60,525 bases of DNA from Bacillota bacterium. GTDB taxonomy: Bacteria; Bacillota; Sulfobacillia; Sulfobacillales; Sulfobacillaceae. Below are positions 1 through 9,658 of the stretch, one piece after another (positions within the stretch are counted from its first letter, which is position 1; each line of letters starts with the position of its first letter). A model generated the notes under the pieces. That model was not told the DNA's origin. It made no database searches and saw only the letters and a list, made by a program, of their open reading frames with translations. The stretch covers positions 1 through 60,525 of the forward strand of contig JAJYHT010000073.1 of assembly GCA_021784595.1 (NCBI GenBank). Reading direction: 5' to 3'. The translations under genes were made by a program, and so were the position numbers.

Positions 1-72
1 GTCCTTGACACGCGCCAGTATTTACAGACGTCGCGGCGCTCGGTCGCTGCGGTGCAGGCATGGGCAGCCTAG
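1..72 (+). other. possible 3' end of a truncated reading frame
   Basis: Frame 1 is open from the first base to a TAG at 70-72 (23 sense codons). It could be the end of a gene that starts before the window, but I recognise nothing in it. From 73 to about 205 I see no gene. An AAAGGAGGTGG ribosome-binding site precedes the ATG at 221. Confidence 0.15.
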
Positions 73-220
73 CCGTCGGCGAGTTGCGGTTCATCGAAAA
101 TATGTGGAACCCCGGCAATGCCCACGGATGCGTACCCGAATACGTAACCTTGGTAAAAGAGGATCGTTAGGATAGAACTCATACCAAGGCATTCCCAAAA
201 CGAAAAAAGGAGGTGGCCCT

Positions 221-643
221 ATGGTGCAACCCGCCGTCCGCTCAAACGCGAGCCATGTGTTGGATACATTGATCGAATGGGGAGCTGGCCTCCTTTATGG
301 TCTGTCGGTTCTCTTCGTATTTGGACTCGGCATCCGGGCCACAGCCTATCTTGGATACCATCTGATTAACGCTAAGACCTATTCCGGCATTCTCACCCTG
401 CTCGATCCGGTGATGTTCCTCATGATGCTCGCGGAACTTTTACACACCTTGGCGCTCACCATCCGCACGCACCATCTGCCGTTACGTCCATTACTGGCAT
501 TGATCTTCATGGCCCTGGTCCGGCACGCGGTGGTGCTTACCTCCACGGCCTCGTTGGCAACCATGGGTGCCGCCGCAACCGCGCTCGGACTTGCATTGCT
601 GACCGTGCTCTTAATCAAAATTCCGACCCACGATGCCGATTAA
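221..643 (+). CDS. PsiE-like membrane protein
   Basis: A 140-residue integral membrane protein with about four hydrophobic segments: residues 18-45, 55-78, 88-108 and 113-133. The segment ELLHTL...RTHHLPLRPLLAL...LVRHAVV resembles the conserved core of the phosphate-starvation-inducible PsiE family, whose biochemical role is unknown. A strong AAAGGAGGTGG site sits 5 bases before the ATG. The gene stands alone, upstream of decayed or unrecognised reading frames, and no phosphate regulon genes are nearby. The PsiE assignment is from remembered motif resemblance only; an unrelated four-helix protein is possible. Confidence 0.6.
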   Translation: MVQPAVRSNASHVLDTLIEWGAGLLYGLSVLFVFGLGIRATAYLGYHLINAKTYSGILTLLDPVMFLMMLAELLHTLALTIRTHHLPLRPLLALIFMALVRHAVVLTSTASLATMGAAATALGLALLTVLLIKIPTHDAD

Positions 644-1097
644 CTACCGCATTCTCGCGTCATGTGGTTTAGAGCGTAAAGTCGTGTCATCCTCACGGCG
701 CGACGCCCTGGATAGACTTCATTATAGCCTCCTGGATGAGTTTAGGGCTTGGACCTTGCACACACTCATCGTGCGGAAGAAGGCGCTTTTGCGAAGAATT
801 AACCGTCAGAGCTCGCGTGGACTTGGGCCGCTACGAGTAGACCGGCCACGAATAAATCACCGCCTCTTCCAGAAGTTGAATGGGGGCGTCGGGCATTCAT
901 CGTTCGGTTTGGCCACCCCTGAAGTGCCTTGGGTCACGCTATTGCATGCCGCGCAATGGCGGGCCATTGATCCGGCACTCCGGGCGGAGCTGATGGCATC
1001 TCAAATTCGGTACGGGCGGGGGAATGTCTATGATGCAGACTGGTTCGGGAACTCTGACTGCCCGGTGAACAACACGGTTACTGTGGATGGGCTCTGA
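633..1097 (+). CDS. unrecognised reading frame, possibly decayed
   Basis: A 154-codon frame overlapping the end of the PsiE-like gene, with no convincing ribosome-binding site at its ATG. It is basic in the first half and I recognise no domain. After the TGA at 1095-1097 the same frame stays open for 63 more codons (TTG 1104 to 1295), and then the next recognisable protein begins in another frame. That pattern suggests one older gene broken by an internal stop and a frameshift. It may also be non-coding. Confidence 0.28.
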   Translation: MPINYRILASCGLERKVVSSSRRDALDRLHYSLLDEFRAWTLHTLIVRKKALLRRINRQSSRGLGPLRVDRPRINHRLFQKLNGGVGHSSFGLATPEVPWVTLLHAAQWRAIDPALRAELMASQIRYGRGNVYDADWFGNSDCPVNNTVTVDGL

Positions 1098-1279
1098 TTC
1101 TATTTGCTCACCGCCGAGGATTGGCAGGTCAAGGGCCTCGATGAACGGAAGTTGTGGGTCGTGAAGTGGTTACAGGAATGGCACAAGGATGACGGCCCGT
1201 CGGTGAACAAGCAGAAGACAGTGTTGTACTGTTCTGCGAGTACATTCCCCCGAGCCGCGCTAAACGGGGCTGCGAGCGT

Positions 1280-1711
1280 GTGCCGTATGGTCTGATCCAC
1301 GAGTACGCCGGGAGATTTGCGGATCATAGCGGTCCTAATTGTTTTGCGGCGGCGATCGGCATGGTTCTCGGAGCAACCGGCGTCGCTTCGTATCCCCAAA
1401 GCCGGCACGTCATAACTCAGTGGCTGCACCAAGGACCTTTTTTTCGCTTGCTCGACGCGCAACGGTATCAACGATGGGCCGAGATCCAAACAATTGAGCG
1501 CACATCGCCCGTTCAGCCCGCCGATGTCTTAGTATGGTGCGCAAGCGATGGGACGGCTCAGCACGCGGCATTTGCGGTCAGCCAAGACACCGTGTTTCAG
1601 AAAGAAGGGCAAGGTTGGGAAAGCCCGTGGCAGCTCGTCCGACTGGAAGACGTGTGGTACAATGAGTCTCTGCAATCGGGGGGATACATCGCCCTATACC
1701 GCCGGCAATGA
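1280..1711 (+). CDS. NlpC/P60- or CHAP-like cysteine hydrolase fragment
   Basis: A 143-residue protein with a layout typical of papain-fold amidases: a Cys near residue 24 in PNCFAAAIGM, a His near residue 96 in TAQHAAFAVS, and a small beta-rich C-terminal half ending YIALYRR. NlpC/P60 and CHAP enzymes cut peptidoglycan stem peptides or amide bonds. No signal peptide is visible. The ATG lacks a clear ribosome-binding site and overlaps the end of the preceding open frame, so this may be the 3' part of a longer broken gene. The family call is inferred from the Cys/His spacing only. Confidence 0.42.
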   Translation: MPYGLIHEYAGRFADHSGPNCFAAAIGMVLGATGVASYPQSRHVITQWLHQGPFFRLLDAQRYQRWAEIQTIERTSPVQPADVLVWCASDGTAQHAAFAVSQDTVFQKEGQGWESPWQLVRLEDVWYNESLQSGGYIALYRRQ

Positions 1712-2220
1712 ACCGTGCCGGAGGAACGAATCGTGCTCTACGGTACGAACCGTACGCCTGTGGAAGCGAGCACTGACGACGAAGGCAGCGCAGTGTAATC
1801 ATAGGCCGTTTTTGGACGCGACAGAAGCCCAGATGGTCGTGCGAGACGACGACCAGTGACCGAGGTCGTCTGGTGCCAGCAAGGACTTCTTGCACCACAT
1901 CGTTGACATAGCATACCGGGGATGCAGGTCCGTCTTACGGGACCAACGGGGCGAGAGTGCCCTCCAAAATCCCGCCCCCAGACGCCGCCCATGCACACAC
2001 CTGACCCTGTCTTGCAGTCACGCTCACGGCCGAGACCTGTGCCCCGATCCGCAGACGGTGGTTTAAAGCCTGCCCCCTGCCAGGTCGCTTCGAGGAGCAC
2101 CCTGATCTCGTTCATCGTTCGGCTTCGGCATATCACACAGGCCGTAAACCTTCGCAATGCACCAAAAACCAGGCCAGAAGATATCGCAACTTCAAGATTC
2201 GCAGAACAGTCCGCGATAGA
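1712..2220. other. gene-poor stretch before guaA
   Basis: Short open frames exist on both strands, but none has a recognisable protein, a good ribosome-binding site or sensible composition. I see no RNA gene, and no hairpin with a T-tract for guaA termination. Confidence 0.4.
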
Positions 2221-3738
2221 TCATTCCCATTCGATGGTGCCCGGTGGTTTTGACGTAATGTCATAAACGACACGATTGACGCCCGGGACTTCTCCCACAA
2301 TGCGGCTGGCCATCTTATCTAACAGTTCCGATGGCAATCGTACCCAATCAGCGGTCATTCCGTCTTGACTCTCTACAGCGCGAATGACCACCGGCTGACC
2401 ATAAGTGCGGCCATCGCCCATGACCCCTACCGAGCGAATATCCAAAAGCACAGCGAAAGCCTGCCAAATCTGACGCTCCAGTCCAGCTTCGCGCACCTCC
2501 TGACGCACGATGGCGTCAGCCTGTCTGACCATCGCAATTGCCTCAGGGGTGACTTCGCCCACAATACGTACTGCTAGTCCCGGTCCGGGAAATGGCTGGC
2601 GCCAGACGATGCTGTCAGGCAGACCTAATGCGGCCCCTAAGCGTCGAACCTCATCTTTAAAAAGCCAGCGCAAGGGCTCTACAATCGTAAATTCTTGATC
2701 TTCCGGTAATCCGCCGACATTGTGATGAGACTTAATGGTTTGAGCATGTTTTCCGCCAGATTCAATCACATCAGGATATACCGTACCTTGAATTAGAGAG
2801 TCTACGATCCCTATCTGATCCCGAGCCCGTTCAAATGCCCGAATAAATTCGCGTCCAATAATCTTGCGTTTAGCCTCTGGGTCAGTGACGCCCTGCAAGG
2901 CGGCCAAGAATTCGCTTTGGGCGCGCTCCACCCGTAGATCCACATCAGGAAACGCCGCCACGACTTCTTCTACCTCGCCCGCCCTCATCAGTCCATGGTC
3001 GATTAGTACGGCGCTAAGGCGCGATCCCAGCGCCCGATGCGCAAGGGCCGCAGCCACGGCTGAATCAACACCGCCAGATAGCGCGACCAAAGCTCGCCCA
3101 TCGCCGACCTGATCCCGAATTTGTTGAATACCGCGTTCCACCATGTCATCTGGACGCCAATCGGGGGCAATCTGAGCAATGTGATACAGAAAATTTTTCA
3201 GCAACTGAAACCCTTGCGGGGTATGGTGCACCTCAGGATGATATTGCACGGCCCATAAATTACGGCGCAAGTCGGCCATCGCGGCAATTGGGGTGGTGGG
3301 TGTAGAGGCCAGCACTTCAAACCCTGGTGGAGCTGAGCCTACGATGTCGCCGTGGCTCATCCATACTTGGGACGAGGAAGGAATTCCCTCCCAGAGCGGA
3401 CTATGTGCCACCTGAGTCATCGCCGTACGCCCATATTCCCTTTCCTGGCTGGGCCGGACATCCCCATGAAGAATGCGGGTCATCAACTGCATGCCGTAGC
3501 AGATACCCAACACCGGAATGCCATGCGTCAACAAACTGGCGTCCATGGTAGGAGCGCCGGGCTCAAAGACACTCGCCGGACCCCCGGACAATATGATCGC
3601 ATCAGGATGTTTGGCCAGGATCTCACTAGCCGGGGTATCCCCTGGCAAAACTTCGCAAAACACTTCGGCTTCGCGCACACGCCGAGCAATTAATTGATTG
3701 TATTGAGCGCCGAAGTCCAGCACAATTACGTAGCTCAT
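2221..3738 (-). CDS. guaA: GMP synthase (glutamine-hydrolysing)
   Basis: Converts XMP to GMP using glutamine and ATP, the last step of guanine nucleotide synthesis. The 505 residues have the usual two-part build. A class I glutamine amidotransferase has its nucleophile in GICYGM (Cys80) and its His/Glu in QYHPEVHH. The ATP pyrophosphatase part has the P-loop SGGVDSA near residue 221 and the dimerisation domain ending in GTIEWE. Length is normal for the family. It lies 3 bases after hpt and is very likely co-transcribed with it and the MerR gene, so purine salvage and GMP synthesis are coupled. The ATG overlaps nothing. Confidence 0.97.
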   Translation of the reverse strand: MSYVIVLDFGAQYNQLIARRVREAEVFCEVLPGDTPASEILAKHPDAIILSGGPASVFEPGAPTMDASLLTHGIPVLGICYGMQLMTRILHGDVRPSQEREYGRTAMTQVAHSPLWEGIPSSSQVWMSHGDIVGSAPPGFEVLASTPTTPIAAMADLRRNLWAVQYHPEVHHTPQGFQLLKNFLYHIAQIAPDWRPDDMVERGIQQIRDQVGDGRALVALSGGVDSAVAAALAHRALGSRLSAVLIDHGLMRAGEVEEVVAAFPDVDLRVERAQSEFLAALQGVTDPEAKRKIIGREFIRAFERARDQIGIVDSLIQGTVYPDVIESGGKHAQTIKSHHNVGGLPEDQEFTIVEPLRWLFKDEVRRLGAALGLPDSIVWRQPFPGPGLAVRIVGEVTPEAIAMVRQADAIVRQEVREAGLERQIWQAFAVLLDIRSVGVMGDGRTYGQPVVIRAVESQDGMTADWVRLPSELLDKMASRIVGEVPGVNRVVYDITSKPPGTIEWE

Positions 3739-3741
3739 CGA

Positions 3742-4278
3742 TTACTCCTGAACGAGACGGCACACGTCGGGCAAGTTCCGATAGCGCTCATCTACGTCTA
3801 GTCCATACCCGACGACAAACTCATCGGGTATTTCGAATCCTTTGTAATGCAACGGGACGGCGACTTGTCGCCGGCTTGGTTTGTCCAGCAAAGAACAGAT
3901 TTTGACGCTGGCTGCCCCGCGCGATCTCATGTGACCGTATATGTAATTAAGGGTTAATCCGGTATCTACGATGTCCTCGACAATCACTACATGACGGCCA
4001 TCGACACCGTGATCCAAATCCTTTAATATTCGTACGACGCCTGACGATTTGGTGGCAGCCCCATAAGAAGACATCGCCATAAAGTCCACCGCCACAGGCA
4101 AGTCGATGCTCCTCACCAAATCCGCCATAAAGACAAAAGATCCTTTGAGGATCCCTACCAGCAACAGTGCCTTGCCATCATAATCCATCGTAATCCGCTT
4201 ACCAATGCTTTCCACTCGGTGCTTTATTTCCGAATGCGCTAGCAACACTTCTAACCGTTCTCCCGGGAAGGTTTGCAC
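3742..4278 (-). CDS. hpt: hypoxanthine-guanine phosphoribosyltransferase
   Basis: Salvages hypoxanthine and guanine to IMP and GMP with PRPP. The PRPP-binding signature VVIVEDIVDTG is at residues 97-107. The flexible-loop motif SSYG is near 70, and the C-terminal base-binding region contains DEFVVGYGLD. At 178 residues it matches the bacterial Hpt length. It sits between a MerR-type regulator (22 bases upstream) and guaA (3 bases downstream), all on the minus strand, making a purine salvage and interconversion operon. Confidence 0.95.
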   Translation of the reverse strand: MQTFPGERLEVLLAHSEIKHRVESIGKRITMDYDGKALLLVGILKGSFVFMADLVRSIDLPVAVDFMAMSSYGAATKSSGVVRILKDLDHGVDGRHVVIVEDIVDTGLTLNYIYGHMRSRGAASVKICSLLDKPSRRQVAVPLHYKGFEIPDEFVVGYGLDVDERYRNLPDVCRLVQE

Positions 4279-4300
4279 CCATCGAGCCCCCTTTATAGAT

Positions 4301-4714
4301 TCAGTATGACTTTTCGTCTTCGCGATCTAGACGGCGGATAATTTCCGCACGATTGGTCAGCGGATATAATGACTCTCTGGCCACACTGTCTTTTCGCGCC
4401 AAGCGCTTACCCTGGAAATAGCTTTCAGCATCCCGTTCCACGTCTTCCATAACGCCTCGGCCCGCAGCCTCGTCCTCTTGTTGAAGATATTGGCGAACCT
4501 CTTTCAATGAAATTCCATTGTCCAACATTTGTTTTATCCGCTTCAAACGCTCGATATCCTGCTGGCTGTACAGACGCTGATTTCCCGCAGTTCGCTGCGG
4601 TTGAAGCAATTCGAGCGTTTCATAGTAACGAATTCGGCGATCTGTTAATCCCGTCGCTTCCTTGACCACTCGAATGGAATGAAGGGGTTGGTTCGGTTCT
4701 CGCAAGTCTTTCAT
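4301..4714 (-). CDS. MerR-family transcriptional regulator
   Basis: A 137-residue DNA-binding protein. Residues 14-80 form a MerR winged helix-turn-helix (DRRIRYYETLELLQPQRT...NQRLYSQQDIERLKRI). A charged helical region and a basic C-terminus with PLTNRAEIIRRLDR follow. There are no metal-binding cysteines, so it is not a metal sensor; the fold and size recall GlnR/TnrA, but I cannot show nitrogen control. An AAGGAG site precedes the ATG. It is first in the operon with hpt and guaA and may regulate itself through the dyad at 4745-4763. Confidence 0.85.
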   Translation of the reverse strand: MKDLREPNQPLHSIRVVKEATGLTDRRIRYYETLELLQPQRTAGNQRLYSQQDIERLKRIKQMLDNGISLKEVRQYLQQEDEAAGRGVMEDVERDAESYFQGKRLARKDSVARESLYPLTNRAEIIRRLDREDEKSY

Positions 4715-4744
4715 ATTCGACTCCTTCTTAAGGACTGAACCACC

Positions 4745-4763
4745 AAGATATTGACATTATCTT
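4745..4763. promoter_or_regulatory. 19-bp dyad upstream of merR, possible operator
   Basis: AAGATA-TTGACAT-TATCTT is a 6-7-6 inverted repeat 31-49 bases before the merR start. Read on the minus strand it overlaps a TAAGAT that could serve as a -10. MerR proteins bind dyads inside their promoters, so autoregulation is a reasonable inference. Confidence 0.4.
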
Positions 4764-4889
4764 ACCGGATTTCAGACATAAACTAAACCTGGTGGATAGA
4801 ATTGCTCCAGGACTCGCGTCTTACCTGACAACACGCATCTAGCCTGTCTTGTCATTTTACCAGAAACCGGTTAACGAAAGGACGCCATA

Positions 4890-4922
4890 AAATAAGGTCC
4901 CAGGTTTTAAGGGACCTTATTT
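4890..4922 (-). terminator. intrinsic terminator of the DUF1540 gene
   Basis: An 11-bp perfect stem (AATAAGGTCCC / GGGACCTTATT) with a 9-base loop. On the minus strand it runs into TTATTTTAT. The stop codon of the DUF1540 gene (4917-4919) lies inside the upstream arm, so translation ends within the terminator. Confidence 0.75.
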
Positions 4923-5093
4923 CGGATCATAGGAGCCGCAAGAAGTTTCAAACACGGTCTGCGTGATTTGTGTCATGATCGCCGGTTCTGCCGTCATTTG
5001 CGGCTGAACCACAATGTGGTCCAGACTGCAGGCTTCTCCTCGCTCGTTGTAACGACAATACGATACGGAACAATGTATTTGCTGATTGGACAC
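4917..5093 (-). CDS. DUF1540 cysteine-rich small protein
   Basis: A 58-residue protein with the DUF1540 signature: CSVSYCRYN near the N-terminus, a second cysteine in EACSLDHI, and a C-terminal TSCGSYDPK. The four cysteines suggest metal or disulfide stabilisation; the family's function is unknown. The start chosen is GTG at 5093, six bases after GGGGGG, rather than the TTG at 5108 inside that ribosome-binding site. A protein with two DUF1540 domains lies at 44253-44642. It follows the gene at 5146-5646 on the same strand. Confidence 0.75.
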   Translation of the reverse strand: MSNQQIHCSVSYCRYNERGEACSLDHIVVQPQMTAEPAIMTQITQTVFETSCGSYDPK

Positions 5094-5145
5094 CCGGATC
5101 CCCCCCAACTGCTAGTCCCGTTAGTATGGCCGGTCCCCGCCGCTA

Positions 5146-5646
5146 TTACGCTTGTTCCTGACTGCGCCCCACGCGCTCGCCCAGCATACGTTCCAACCGC
5201 TCTGCTTTTTGATGGGCTTGCCCTAATTTATAGGACAGTTCTTGCATCTCACGCCCTTGTCGGTCGTATCGTTCATGGCTTTGTTGCATTTCGTGCAAAA
5301 ACACGTTGATCATCTGTTGCAACATGCCATGTTGGGACTCCAACATTTTCATCAGAGGTTGCCACACTTCATCCCCATTGCCCCGAACACCGACATAAGA
5401 TTCAGAACGCGACTGACTTGCCCGCCGCACTGGCAGACGGTCCGGGTTTTTAAGAATTTTTTGCGCCAATGCACGATAAGACTCGTGTTCAGACTGTGCC
5501 AATACCTCACTGTCAATAACATATGGTCTTCCTGCCACTCCGGTTTTGCGCATAGCCGCCAGTTTTCCATGACGAATATCAGAACGCAGCATCATGGCCA
5601 ATTCGGGCGCAGCGTCGATAAGTTGATTAAGCGTGATTTCCATCAT
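5146..5646 (-). CDS. hypothetical coiled-coil protein
   Basis: A 166-residue protein of unknown function. Residues 1-45 look like a small helical DNA-binding-type domain ending in GRPYVID. The middle is polar and Arg/Ser rich. Residues 95-160 form a long amphipathic helix rich in Gln, Glu and Met (MLESQHGMLQQM, MQELSYKLGQ), predicted coiled coil. This head-plus-coil layout resembles chromosome-anchoring or RacA-like proteins, but nothing specific is recognised. GGAGG precedes two tandem ATG codons at 5646 and 5643, either of which could be used. Confidence 0.7.
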   Translation of the reverse strand: MMEITLNQLIDAAPELAMMLRSDIRHGKLAAMRKTGVAGRPYVIDSEVLAQSEHESYRALAQKILKNPDRLPVRRASQSRSESYVGVRGNGDEVWQPLMKMLESQHGMLQQMINVFLHEMQQSHERYDRQGREMQELSYKLGQAHQKAERLERMLGERVGRSQEQA

Positions 5647-5732
5647 GATCCTCCTTCAGGGTTCAACCCAATCAATCTATGGATATCTTTCCCATTCGAA
5701 GGCAATTAATAACCTAACACAAAAATTTTTCT

Positions 5733-6341
5733 CTAAGATTTGCTAAATCGGGGCTCCTCTCCTTTGATAAGCCTACCCCAATTTTTTCTATGGGCCCAAA
5801 TCGTCAACAACACCGCAGGCACCGCAAATCCCCAAACGTACGCGAAAGACGCAAAAAACATCATCCAAACCATGACGCCTATAATTCCTCCCAGAGAGCC
5901 CACCGATACGATGCGAGTAGTTCCCGCAATCAAGGCGAATGCCAGCACTGCCACAATGGCCGCGCCAGGGCTCAACATGGCGACGCCGCCCAATCCCGTC
6001 GCAATGCCTTTGCCGCCGCGAAAGCGCAAGAAAGGCGAGAAAACATGCCCTAAAATTGCGAGAAAACCGGATATCCCAATAATCCACATTTGATGAGGGT
6101 AAAATACTTGGGCAAGTCCCACCGCGGCCACCCCTTTTAGCGCATCGAGCGCTAAAACCGCTAATCCCGCTTTGATGCCCAAGGTGCGAGCCACATTCGT
6201 AGCCCCTATATTTTGACTGCCATGCTCGCGAATATCTGTGTGAAATCTCAAATGGGCTACAATATAGCCCCATGGGACAGCTCCCATCATAAAGACTCCG
6301 AATAACCACAATAGCAGCATGGCTTGTCCCTTCTTCCTCAT
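5733..6341 (-). CDS. plsY: acyl-phosphate:glycerol-3-phosphate acyltransferase PlsY
   Basis: Membrane enzyme that transfers acyl groups from acyl-phosphate to glycerol-3-phosphate, the first step of phospholipid synthesis in most Gram-positives. The 202 residues carry the PlsY signatures GSQNIGATNVAR near residue 42 and RFRGGKGIATGLG near residue 107, within about five to six membrane helices. Two starts are plausible: the ATG at 6341 and one at 6320 behind GAAGAAGGGA. It stands alone between groEL and the coiled-coil gene. Confidence 0.93.
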   Translation of the reverse strand: MRKKGQAMLLLWLFGVFMMGAVPWGYIVAHLRFHTDIREHGSQNIGATNVARTLGIKAGLAVLALDALKGVAAVGLAQVFYPHQMWIIGISGFLAILGHVFSPFLRFRGGKGIATGLGGVAMLSPGAAIVAVLAFALIAGTTRIVSVGSLGGIIGVMVWMMFFASFAYVWGFAVPAVLLTIWAHRKNWGRLIKGEEPRFSKS

Positions 6342-6426
6342 GGCTCTTTCCCAATTATTATGATCTAAGAGAAAAAAGAAAAGCTGAAATTTATATGAAA
6401 ACTAAAAACCATCCATGGCAACAGGA

Positions 6427-6452
6427 AGGGGATGCGGATATCCGCATCCCCT
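6427..6452 (-). terminator. 26-bp perfect palindrome after groEL
   Basis: AGGGGATGCGGAT and its exact complement form a perfect palindrome 22 bases past the groEL stop. The hairpin is very stable, but no T-tract follows directly on the minus strand (TTCCTG). It may act as an end-of-operon mRNA-stabilising hairpin or an imperfect terminator. Confidence 0.6.
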
Positions 6453-6474
6453 GCAAGCGTCTCCATGAGGAGAA

Positions 6475-8109
<1,635 letters not shown>

Positions 8110-8147
8110 CTATCCACAACCTCCTGAAAATAATGCTGTATCCTCAG

Positions 8148-8450
8148 CTATACCAATGCTGGCGCTGGGATTAACACAGCCAGTATGTCGGACTCCGAGA
8201 CCAATCGGTACTCATGGTTCTCCACACGAACTTTGGTGGCGAGCTTTTCATCAAACAACACGACATCTTGCACACTGACCTCCAAGGGTGCCCGGGAACC
8301 GTCATCCAGTAGTCGGCCGCTACCCACCGCTACCACGCGGCCCCGCTGCGGGTTCTCCTTAGCCGTGTCCGGCAACACAATGCCTGACGCCGTGGCTTCT
8401 TCAGTCAATAGTTCAATCACCACATGGTCTGCTAATGGACGAATATCCAC
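8148..8450 (-). CDS. groES: co-chaperonin GroES
   Basis: Heptameric lid of the GroEL chamber. The 100 residues match the family: DHVVIELLTEE near the N-terminus, a GIVLPDTAKENPQRGRVVAVG mobile loop, and EYRLVSESDILAVL at the end. The GTG start at 8450 has AGGAGG eight bases upstream. First gene of the operon, controlled by the promoter at 8521-8549 and the CIRCE operator. Confidence 0.98.
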   Translation of the reverse strand: MDIRPLADHVVIELLTEEATASGIVLPDTAKENPQRGRVVAVGSGRLLDDGSRAPLEVSVQDVVLFDEKLATKVRVENHEYRLVSESDILAVLIPAPALV

Positions 8451-8480
8451 AGGTGTTTCCTCCTACTTTATGTTGCTTTG

Positions 8481-8507
8481 TTAGCACTCTCATCAGTTGA
8501 GTGCTAA
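8481..8507. promoter_or_regulatory. CIRCE operator (HrcA site)
   Basis: TTAGCACTC-N9-GAGTGCTAA is a perfect match to the CIRCE consensus, 31 bases upstream of the groES start. In Firmicutes the HrcA repressor binds here and releases on heat shock. hrcA itself is not in the window. Confidence 0.97.
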
Positions 8508-8520
8508 TCGTTCCATACAG

Positions 8521-8549
8521 AGTTTACCTAAAACGCTCGCAAGCGTCAA
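8521..8549 (-). promoter_or_regulatory. groESL promoter
   Basis: On the minus strand TTGACG, a 17-base spacer and TAAACT form a vegetative sigma-A-type promoter. CIRCE begins 13 bases after the -10, so a bound repressor would cover the start site. The same -35/-10 pair recurs before guaB. Confidence 0.8.
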
Positions 8550-8640
8550 ATCATCCTATACCCCCATTGCCAGCGGATTTTTCTCCATCAATACCGATTA
8601 TCTACATTTATCCCCGTCAAATTCGCTCTCTAGCCAATTT

Positions 8641-9171
8641 TTATCGATTTTGTTCCTCTCCCATGATCGGGTTCGCGTGCTGGGTTCTTCCCGCTAGTAA
8701 ATCGAGCGCATGCAACAGGACAGGCTCAATCACAGGCAGCAACTGAGTCACCGCTTTAGGCGAGCCGGGCAAGTTAATAATCAGGGTTTGGCCCGACACC
8801 CCCGTCAACCCGCGAGACAGCATCCCCAGTGGTGTGTGTTTCAAAGATTCCTGACGCATGGCTTCGGCCATGCCGGGCACTGCACGGTCAATGACCGCCG
8901 AAGTTGCCTCAGGCATCACATCGCGAGGCCCAAGGCCTGTCCCTCCAGTCGTAATCACCAACTGAACGCCGCTTGCAACCCATTTTCTCAATTGCGTTTC
9001 CAGCAACTCAACATCGTCAGGAAGCACTAGGCGGTCGACAATCTCGCCCCATTGGCTTAATTTCTCAAATAACAAACGCCCTGACTCATCTTCTCGGAGC
9101 CCTTTTGCTCCGGCATCGCTACTGGTCAAGATCGCTACGGTCGGCCTCTGATTCATGGGTTGGAAAGACAT
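8641..9171 (-). CDS. mog: molybdopterin adenylyltransferase, MogA/MoaB family
   Basis: Adenylylates molybdopterin before molybdate insertion. The 176-residue protein has the MoCF-domain motifs [11 protein letters not shown] near residue 94 and [20 protein letters not shown] near residue 138. Its 5' end overlaps moaC by 53 bases in a different frame, so the two are probably translationally coupled. The cofactor would serve enzymes such as the molybdopterin oxidoreductase at 48963-50960. MogA and MoaB cannot be told apart from sequence alone here. Confidence 0.92.
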   Translation of the reverse strand: MSFQPMNQRPTVAILTSSDAGAKGLREDESGRLLFEKLSQWGEIVDRLVLPDDVELLETQLRKWVASGVQLVITTGGTGLGPRDVMPEATSAVIDRAVPGMAEAMRQESLKHTPLGMLSRGLTGVSGQTLIINLPGSPKAVTQLLPVIEPVLLHALDLLAGRTQHANPIMGEEQNR

Positions 9172-9637
9172 AATCTCCCGTTTTCCCTCCTGTCTTTTTC
9201 ACTAAACGAATATCGTCCAAAACAAGTCCGCGATTCTGCGCTTTCAACATGTCGTATAGTGTCAAAAGTGCCGCCGAAACACCGGTTATGGCTTCCATCT
9301 CGACCCCGGTGGCTGATCTGGTTTCGGTTTGGACAATTACTAAAAACGCCTCGTCTTCAACCGTGATCACCACTTCGACCGCAGTCAGCGCTATCGGATG
9401 GCACAACGGAATCCATTCGTGGGTTTTCTTAGCTGCCATTATGGCAGCCACCCGCGCTACCGCCAATACATCCCCCTTAGCCACAGTACCGTCGCGCACC
9501 GATTGGCAAACCGACCTAGGCGCCCTTAACCTTCCTTGGGCTGTCGCACGCCGCAAGGTTTCGTCCTTGCCGCTGACCGATACCATATGAACTTCCCCAG
9601 CCGCATTAAGATGCGGCAGCATCCTGTCTTGCGCCAC
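9119..9637 (-). CDS. moaC: cyclic pyranopterin monophosphate synthase MoaC
   Basis: Forms cyclic pyranopterin monophosphate from the MoaA product in molybdenum cofactor synthesis. It shows [19 protein letters not shown], the active-site IPLCHPI, and [19 protein letters not shown], all standard for MoaC, in 172 residues. The GTG at 9637 has AGGAAAGAAGG nine bases upstream; an ATG five codons later is the alternative. Operon order is M20 amidohydrolase, moaC, mog. moaA, moaE and moeA are not in this window. Confidence 0.95.
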   Translation of the reverse strand: MAQDRMLPHLNAAGEVHMVSVSGKDETLRRATAQGRLRAPRSVCQSVRDGTVAKGDVLAVARVAAIMAAKKTHEWIPLCHPIALTAVEVVITVEDEAFLVIVQTETRSATGVEMEAITGVSAALLTLYDMLKAQNRGLVLDDIRLVKKTGGKTGDYVFPTHESEADRSDLDQ

Positions 9638-9658
9638 CTGATACCTTCTTTCCTGCAG

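Noticed and set aside
1738-2157. 139-codon minus-strand frame in the left-hand gap
   Set aside because: Unusual composition rich in Cys, Arg and Gly, no ribosome-binding site, and no similarity to any known protein family.
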